Assembly (NCBI GenBank): GCA_001598975.1
Contig: BBXU01002328.1
Coordinates: 1-12,768, forward strand
Direction of reading: 5' to 3'
Length of the DNA stretch: 12,768 bases
Origin: Parachlorella kessleri
Lineage: Eukaryota > Chlorophyta > Trebouxiophyceae > Chlorellales > Chlorellaceae
Part shown: in pieces, positions 8,602-12,768 of the stretch
Position numbering within the stretch: position 1 is the stretch's first letter
How the letters are laid out: each line of letters starts with the position of its first letter
Notes under the pieces: generated by a model
Databases searched by the model: none
Seen by the model: the letters and a program-made list of their open reading frames with translations, nothing else
What the model was told of the DNA's origin: nothing
Program-made: the position numbers and the translations under genes

Positions 8602-8660
8602 GTCCCAAGGTATAGCCAGCTGGCACGTCCTGCAAGCAGCCAGGACTAACTTGCCCACAG

Positions 8661-9896
8661 GTGCTCTCCTGACTGCAGCCTGGACACCTCCACTATATAC
8701 GCAGAAGAGCTTGCAGACCTGTTTGCTCAGGTAGCTTGCAACGCCCCAAGCCACGCGTTTCATGCGCTGGACAGGCGGCATGCACACGCGTACTTGGAAA
8801 GCAGCACACAACTTGCAGGCTCCGGCACGACCTTGCCTATCAGCAACAGCAGCAGCAGCAGCAACAGTAGTTGTGGCACCAGCACTGCCAGCAGCAGTAT
8901 GGATCCGCCACTGCCTACTGAGCGCGAGCGCAGGCTGAGACTGACAGCTAGAGTGAAGAGGGCGTTGCAGTACAGCAGTGTTTGCGTTGCTGCATTTATT
9001 AGCGAGCATCAGTTACCAGCGCACCAGCACTTGAGCAGCAGAGGACTGACGCGTATCAATAGCGGTGGGGGTAAGTTTGACAGTCAGATCAGACAGCTGC
9101 TGAAGTGCAGATGTGCAACCCAGTATTTATCATCACTTCTGGGTTGCTCTTAATAAGTTAGCTGTGTCTGGCACAGTGCTGGCTAGGTGCTGGAGAGGGG
9201 TTGCTTAGCCATTTCAACCAAAAGTGAACTACGTCCCGGCAAGCGCCTGTGCAGGTAAAGGACAGTGGAGGTTGCGGCGGCGGCCGCCGCGGGTTCTGGT
9301 GGGGTTTGCGCGTGCCGTGAGCGACGCGGCGTTCGTGGCCACAGTGCATGACCTGGCGGTACTGCCAGAGCTTCAGGGCTTGGGGCTTGGCAGCCAGTTG
9401 CTGCAGAGGCTAACCGGTCAGGTGGGTAATAGCTCAGTGGAGTGATCTGGCGTGGATGTCGAAGACTGTGTGCAAGGTCATTCAGGCAGCACCTTCGATG
9501 CTATGGATTGCACTTCTGTCGGCTTGCGGTGCTTGGTGTCAAGTTTTCTTGGGAGGTGTTGTCAGGTCCTGTGGCCCATGGCCAGAATAGTAGGTCACGA
9601 TGTCAGGTGCGCGGTTGGGCATGCATCCCTGGGTACCTCCCTCCTGCAACAGGGCTTGGGCCATCCCCTGACTCGCTGTGTCCTGTGGCGTGCAGCTATG
9701 GCGGGAAGGCATTACGGATGTTGGCCTGCTGGCACCTACCACGGCAGTGGGCTTCTTTGAGCGCTGCAGCTGGGGACCTGATCCAGAGGAATCTACAACA
9801 ATGGCACTTACGCCTGCCGGCAAGCAGCGGTGGCTCAGGCCTGACTGGGAATTTGAAGCCAGGCCTGGGCTAAGGGAGCTGCTGTTGCGCATGTGA
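8661..9896 (+). CDS. GNAT-family N-acetyltransferase, 5' end unresolved
   Basis: Exons are 8661-9070, 9255-9421 and 9696-9896, with phases 1 and 0 agreeing; introns are 184 and 274 nt. The stop is TGA at 9894-9896. GNAT enzymes move an acetyl group from acetyl-CoA to an amine of a protein or small molecule. The fold is plain: [13 protein letters not shown] (N-terminal helix), [16 protein letters not shown] (helix and strand), [29 protein letters not shown] (central strands), QGLGLG (the Q-x-x-G-x-G acetyl-CoA loop), then [22 protein letters not shown] (motif B). The arrangement resembles the plastid GNAT/NSI-type enzymes of plants and algae, which suggests a plastid or nuclear role; this is inference. 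The first exon carries an insert of about 75 residues with a Ser run (encoded by AGC repeats) between the first two helices. The C-terminal tail of about 30 residues after ESTTMALTP is not typical. The substrate cannot be told. Confidence 0.8.
8842..8895 (+). repeat. AGC/AAC trinucleotide tract encoding a Ser/Asn run
   Basis: Runs of agc and aac code for NSSSSSNSS in the first GNAT exon. The tract is in frame and lies between structural elements, so it probably forms a loop. Confidence 0.8.
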
Positions 9897-10775
9897 TCAA
9901 CAGACGCAGCGCTGGGTGCACACTTGGATCTGTCCGGGATGATGGGGGCTTGCAAGTACCGACATGTCACTTTCGACTAAACTTTCATTTTATGCTCTGC
10001 TCCCTTCAGTACTCCTACTAGTGTAGGACCCCTACCACTACTTTGGTAGTTTTCCTAACACCCTACTACGCCTTTGCACTCGCCACGTGGGTGGTGGCGG
10101 TACTATCCAAGCTATGGCCACGCCCCTTCCTAGCCACGGTTTGGGGTGCTCGTGTGACCTCCTAGACATGTGCGATATCGTGTGTATGCTGTCTGCTTGG
10201 ACGATTGGACAAAAAGCTGTGGTCCAATGGTTTTCAGTTAACCTTAAGGAAGCCACCGGCAGGCAAAGGCCCTTGAGCACACCATACATGCCGTCGCACC
10301 GACAGCTTTGAAATATGCACTTCCTGTGCTTGGACATGCTGGTGGAAGCCGGGGATGCCGCTTACCTAGCTGAGTAGGGTAAGGTCTCAATTATGTTGGT
10401 GTTGTCACTGGGTCATGGTCACCTCCTGCTGTATCCAGCCAGCGTCCCAGCCTTCAGGGAGGGTGCATGTCATTCACAGCTGAGTCCAAGGGTATACCTG
10501 GCACAGCAGGCCGTCAGCAGGGTCAGCACAACCAGAGCATACTCAGAGCTAGGCTCTGCTTCCCCTGATAGCCGGCCGATGAGTTGCTGTAAGCATCTGC
10601 GCATGCTGGGGGACAAAGCGGGCGGCGGCACGTGGCAAACCCTTGAAAGGTCTCGAGGAGGGCTTGGTAGCAGGCCTCGATCACAACTGCAGGGCATCGC
10701 TATTGCCAGTTTCTGAAGCACTCGCAGATAGGCCGAGTCTTGGTGCCAGGCTGCCCGCTTGGTGTTGGGACATCC
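9897..10775. other. Intergenic stretch between the GNAT stop and the CBM-phosphatase start
   Basis: It should hold the GNAT 3' UTR and the promoter of the next gene. A 6-bp stem-loop (ctacca/tggtag) lies near 10034-10051 within a run of cta repeats. The only plus-strand TGTAA is at 10588-10592, far from the GNAT stop. A 74-codon plus-strand frame at 10087-10311 shows no domain. On the minus strand 10496-10741 looks somewhat coding (listed separately). Confidence 0.4.
10496..10741 (-). pseudogene. Possible minus-strand exon or gene relic
   Basis: On the minus strand an open frame reads SAYLRVLQKLAIAMP, then a less regular part, then LQQLIGRLSG and YALVVLTLLTACCAR, ending at a good cag|gtatac donor (10498/10497). 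The helical, Leu-rich pattern would suit a repeat protein, but I could not find partner exons on either side. It also abuts the plus-strand gene that starts at 10776. It may be a relic or chance. Confidence 0.2.
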
Positions 10776-12356
10776 ATGGTGCGGTTTCAGCTAGTACTGA
10801 ACAGCGTTGCCCCGGACAAGCAGCGGCTGTCCAGCAAAAGCAGCAATGGAGCGCTGCACGGGCCTCCCAGGCCTCCTATGCATGAGATCAACCTTGCATA
10901 CCACAGTGGGTGGGAGCGGCCGGTGCTGCACCACTCCATCTGTGGTGCAAAGTGGGCGCAGCGCCCCATGGAGAAGGTAGGACACATGCCTTCCTCGCAG
11001 TCTTACTATCTCTTCTTGCTTCTGAACGCGAAGGAGGGAAGAATGAAAGAGGTTTTCTTTCACACAGGTTTTTTTCACGTTGTGCTGCAGGTGACTTCAG
11101 GCGGCGGCGCGTGGAAGGAGGTTCAGATTGAGACGGAGGCGGCGTGCAGCAATGGTGCGTATGTTGTGAGCTGTTGACCTCATTCAACCCTATAGTGCAG
11201 CATTTTGCTAAGCTGAGTTTGGGACCTGGGCATATCAATGGGTGGGTGGGTGCCCCCGCCCCCTGCCTCCCTACATGGGGCCCGCTTCTGCCACAAGGCG
11301 GGAGTCCCCCTTCTGTGGGGTTCATGAAGCACCTGGGTCTTGTAGGATTAGTCTGCCATCCCAGCATCTGCTAGACACCCTGACGGTAACCTGCTCAACA
11401 AGTGCATGTGCAGCTAGCAGCTTATTATAGCATATACCTACCACCTGAGCAGTAGTTGGGTTGGCTGCAGGGAGACCCCTGCTGGAGTTTGTGGTCACTG
11501 ATGGGGGCGAGAGCTGGGACAAGGCGCATGAAGGTGGGGGAGCGTTTCGTGGGAGGGGTGGGGTGGGTGGGTGGGGGGTGTTCTGTGCATTTGAACTGAT
11601 CCTGGTTGCCAGAGACATGTGCGCTTCCCAGGCCGTCGCCTAGGCCTGCCAGCTTCATGGAATGAGGCCCAATACCTGTGGTGGGCAGGTGAGAGGTGTG
11701 ACCGCCTTGTTGCAGGGGCGAACTATGCCATCCACCGCCCTGGGAGGTACTTGCTCCGGCACGGCAGCATCAGCCCGGTGACAGCCACAGGTCAGTGCTA
11801 GGTGTGGCGCCTGGTGGCAGGGCAGAGCATGCGATACGTGGGAACGTGTGCAGAGGCTGGGCGGTATCAAACGGCATTTTGACCAAGGGAGATGGGGCAT
11901 GCCTGCTGTGGATAGCTCGTTGTCAGGCACTCCCAAGCGGCTGGCTCCCCCTCTGCTGCCCTGGCCAGCGTATGGTGGATGCGGCACGGCAGGCTCTGAG
12001 ACAGTGAGGTCCCTTGCATGCCCCTTAATGCCCCCTTGCCACACCCAGCGTGCCCTGGTGTGCGGGGCTGGGCGGGGCAGGCTGCATGGCAGCTATGGTC
12101 AGGTTCAGGGTCACAAGCAAGCAAGCAAGCAGGCAGGTAGGCAGGCAGGAAAGCAAGCAAGCAAGCAAGGTGCTTCAGAGTCAGGTGGGGCTTCCAGCTT
12201 TGGGCTCAATGACTCGCCTGCGCGGCTGTGCAGGTGTGCTGCTGGTGTCAGACTTGGATGACACGATGATCGGGGACGACGAGGCCACGGCAGCATTCAC
12301 CAGCTGGTGGCAGTCGGCCATGGTGCCCGCGGGGGGCCGCCTGGTGTACAACACCG
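10776..12356 (+). CDS. CBM25/53-type starch-binding domain fused to a HAD sucrose-phosphatase-like domain (partial)
   Basis: Exons are 10776-10976, 11091-11154, 11471-11533, 11716-11790 and 12234-12356, with phases 0, 1, 1, 1 agreeing and phase 1 at the open end. They give 175 residues so far. Residues 39-134 form a CBM of the CBM25/CBM53 type: YHSGWERPVLHHSICGAKW, GGAWKEVQIE, PLLEFVVTDGGESWDKA and NYAIHRPGRYLLR, with the aromatic residues W46, W60, W75 and W104 that such modules use to bind alpha-glucan. Then VLLVSDLDDTMIGDDEA (residues 136-152) is HAD motif I, with Asp141 as nucleophile and Asp143 as acid/base. VPAGGRLVYNT follows, as in sucrose-6-phosphate phosphatase-like proteins. The enzyme probably removes phosphate from a sugar phosphate at or near starch; substrate and plastid location are inferred. 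The ATG at 10776 (catccATGG) gives a short N-terminus with no clear transit peptide, so an upstream exon is possible. The remaining HAD motifs must lie beyond the window. Confidence 0.83.
11551..11579 (+). repeat. G-run cluster in intron 3 of the CBM-phosphatase gene
   Basis: At least five runs of three or more G parted by one base lie 18 bases after the donor at 11534, on the sense strand. They could form a G-quadruplex in DNA or in pre-mRNA and affect splicing. The intron spans 11534-11715. Confidence 0.75.
11791..12233 (+). other. Intron 4 of the CBM-phosphatase gene (443 nt)
   Basis: The intron joins the binding module to the phosphatase domain. It opens with gtcagt and ends in ctgtgcag. 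It holds a tetranucleotide repeat but no exon I can support. Confidence 0.8.
12115..12169. repeat. AAGC/AGGC tetranucleotide repeat
   Basis: About thirteen four-base units run from caagcaagcaag through aggcaggtaggcaggcagg to aagcaagcaagcaagg. It is a compound microsatellite inside the intron between the two domains. Confidence 0.9.
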
Positions 12357-12533
12357 GTGGGTACGCTGCTGCCTTGGTTTGGTGTTGTTGTCCATGGGAG
12401 GCTCGCGCCTTTTCCTGGCCGGACAAACTACTTGGACAACCTACCACCAGGTGTACAACACGGGTACGCTGCTGCCTGTGCCTGGTAGTGGAGTCTGTGG
12501 GGGCTCGCGCCTGCTCCTGGCTGGACATACTAT
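12344..12533 (+). repeat. Imperfect local duplication that copies an exon end and its splice donor
   Basis: Copy one starts at 12344 (gtgtacaacaccgg) and copy two at 12451 (gtgtacaacacggg). Both continue with gtacgctgctgcc and later share ggctcgcgcct, tcctggc and ggaca. The offset drops from 107 to 102 bases through small gaps. Copy two is preceded by ccaccag, so it could serve as a short exon for the same residues, VYNT. Confidence 0.8.
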
Positions 12534-12768
12534 TGCCAGCTCGTGGCAGCAAGGGATGGTTCCAGCGAAGGGCAGGGAGCCATGGGCAACCCTAGGTTGC
12601 ATACCTGTGGAAGAAGACGGGCTGTCTTGCTCGAGGCGGCCAACAGCAGCACAAGCCAGGCGGGGGTTGGAGACTTCAGAGAAAGGCCAGGCATGTAGAC
12701 TGTAGAAGCCCGGAGCCTGCTGCGCTGTCTTGTAACACCAATGCCAGGTTGGGGCCTGGGCTAGGAAA
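12357..12768 (+). other. Start of the intron after the first HAD exon, or an unresolved 3' region
   Basis: After the gtgggt donor no stretch continues the HAD fold. The rest of the phosphatase is expected beyond the window. A TGTAA at 12731-12735 could end a short transcript, but that would leave only motif I, so I take it as chance. Confidence 0.45.

Larger units (their letters stand above)
8258..8660. other. Divergent intergenic region and unresolved 5' end of the GNAT gene
   Basis: The thioredoxin-like gene reads left from 8257 and the GNAT gene reads right, so their promoters must share this stretch. A plus-strand ATG at 8324 opens 32 codons with a basic, Ser/Arg-containing sequence (MPLSIAPVFPLPGG...) that would suit a plastid transit peptide, but I could not connect it by consensus splice sites to the next exon. 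No clear TATA box is seen. Confidence 0.4.

Noticed and set aside
12050..12595. Long plus-strand frame through the tetranucleotide repeat and the HAD exon
   Set aside because: It only reads through intron sequence. The splice signals at 12233 and 12356 and matching phases define the real exon.
1..12768. tRNA, rRNA, CRISPR array, insertion sequence or prokaryotic operon
   Set aside because: No clear tRNA B-box context, rRNA core sequence, regular spacer array or ribosome binding site series was found. The intron structure is eukaryotic.

Overview
The window looks like nuclear DNA of a chlorophyte green alga, most likely of the Chlamydomonadales. It is GC-rich, with intron-broken genes, GT-AG introns of roughly 60-440 nt, many CAG/GCC low-complexity tracts and at least one well-placed TGTAA poly(A) signal. 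The gene content fits the same lineage: an SBP-domain factor, F-box/LRR-like, PDI-like and GNAT proteins, and a starch-type CBM fused to a sucrose-phosphatase-like HAD domain. The lineage call is inference. No bacterial, viral or intact mobile element is visible. I built the gene models by joining exons by eye, using splice consensus, matching intron phase and family motifs.

Layout. (1) 84-3630, minus strand: an SBP (SQUAMOSA-promoter-binding-like) transcription factor. Its zinc-binding domain is spread over four exons and is followed by a long PGGPFAQQ-type repeat tract with a 141-bp period. (2) 4507-6328, minus strand: a probable F-box/LRR-type protein in four exons. (3) 6944-8257, minus strand: a compact five-exon gene for a 186-residue, single-thioredoxin-domain, PDI-like ER membrane protein whose CxxC site has become HQVC. 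(4) 8661-9896, plus strand, divergent from gene 3: a GNAT N-acetyltransferase whose 5' exons I could not settle. (5) 10776 to beyond 12356, plus strand: a CBM25/53-type starch-binding domain fused to a HAD phosphatase domain, cut by the window edge or by a long last intron.

Genes 1-3 lie head to tail on the minus strand and genes 4-5 on the plus strand, with the strand switch at about 8258-8660. The five genes do not form one evident pathway, as is usual in a eukaryotic nuclear locus. The most notable points are: the Cys-less-N position of the thioredoxin site; a Gln at the usual His ligand of the second SBP zinc site; a one-base frame break inside the repeat tract of the SBP gene; a perfect 24-bp inverted repeat at 4373-4426; and a local duplication that copies the 3' end of the phosphatase exon together with its splice donor.
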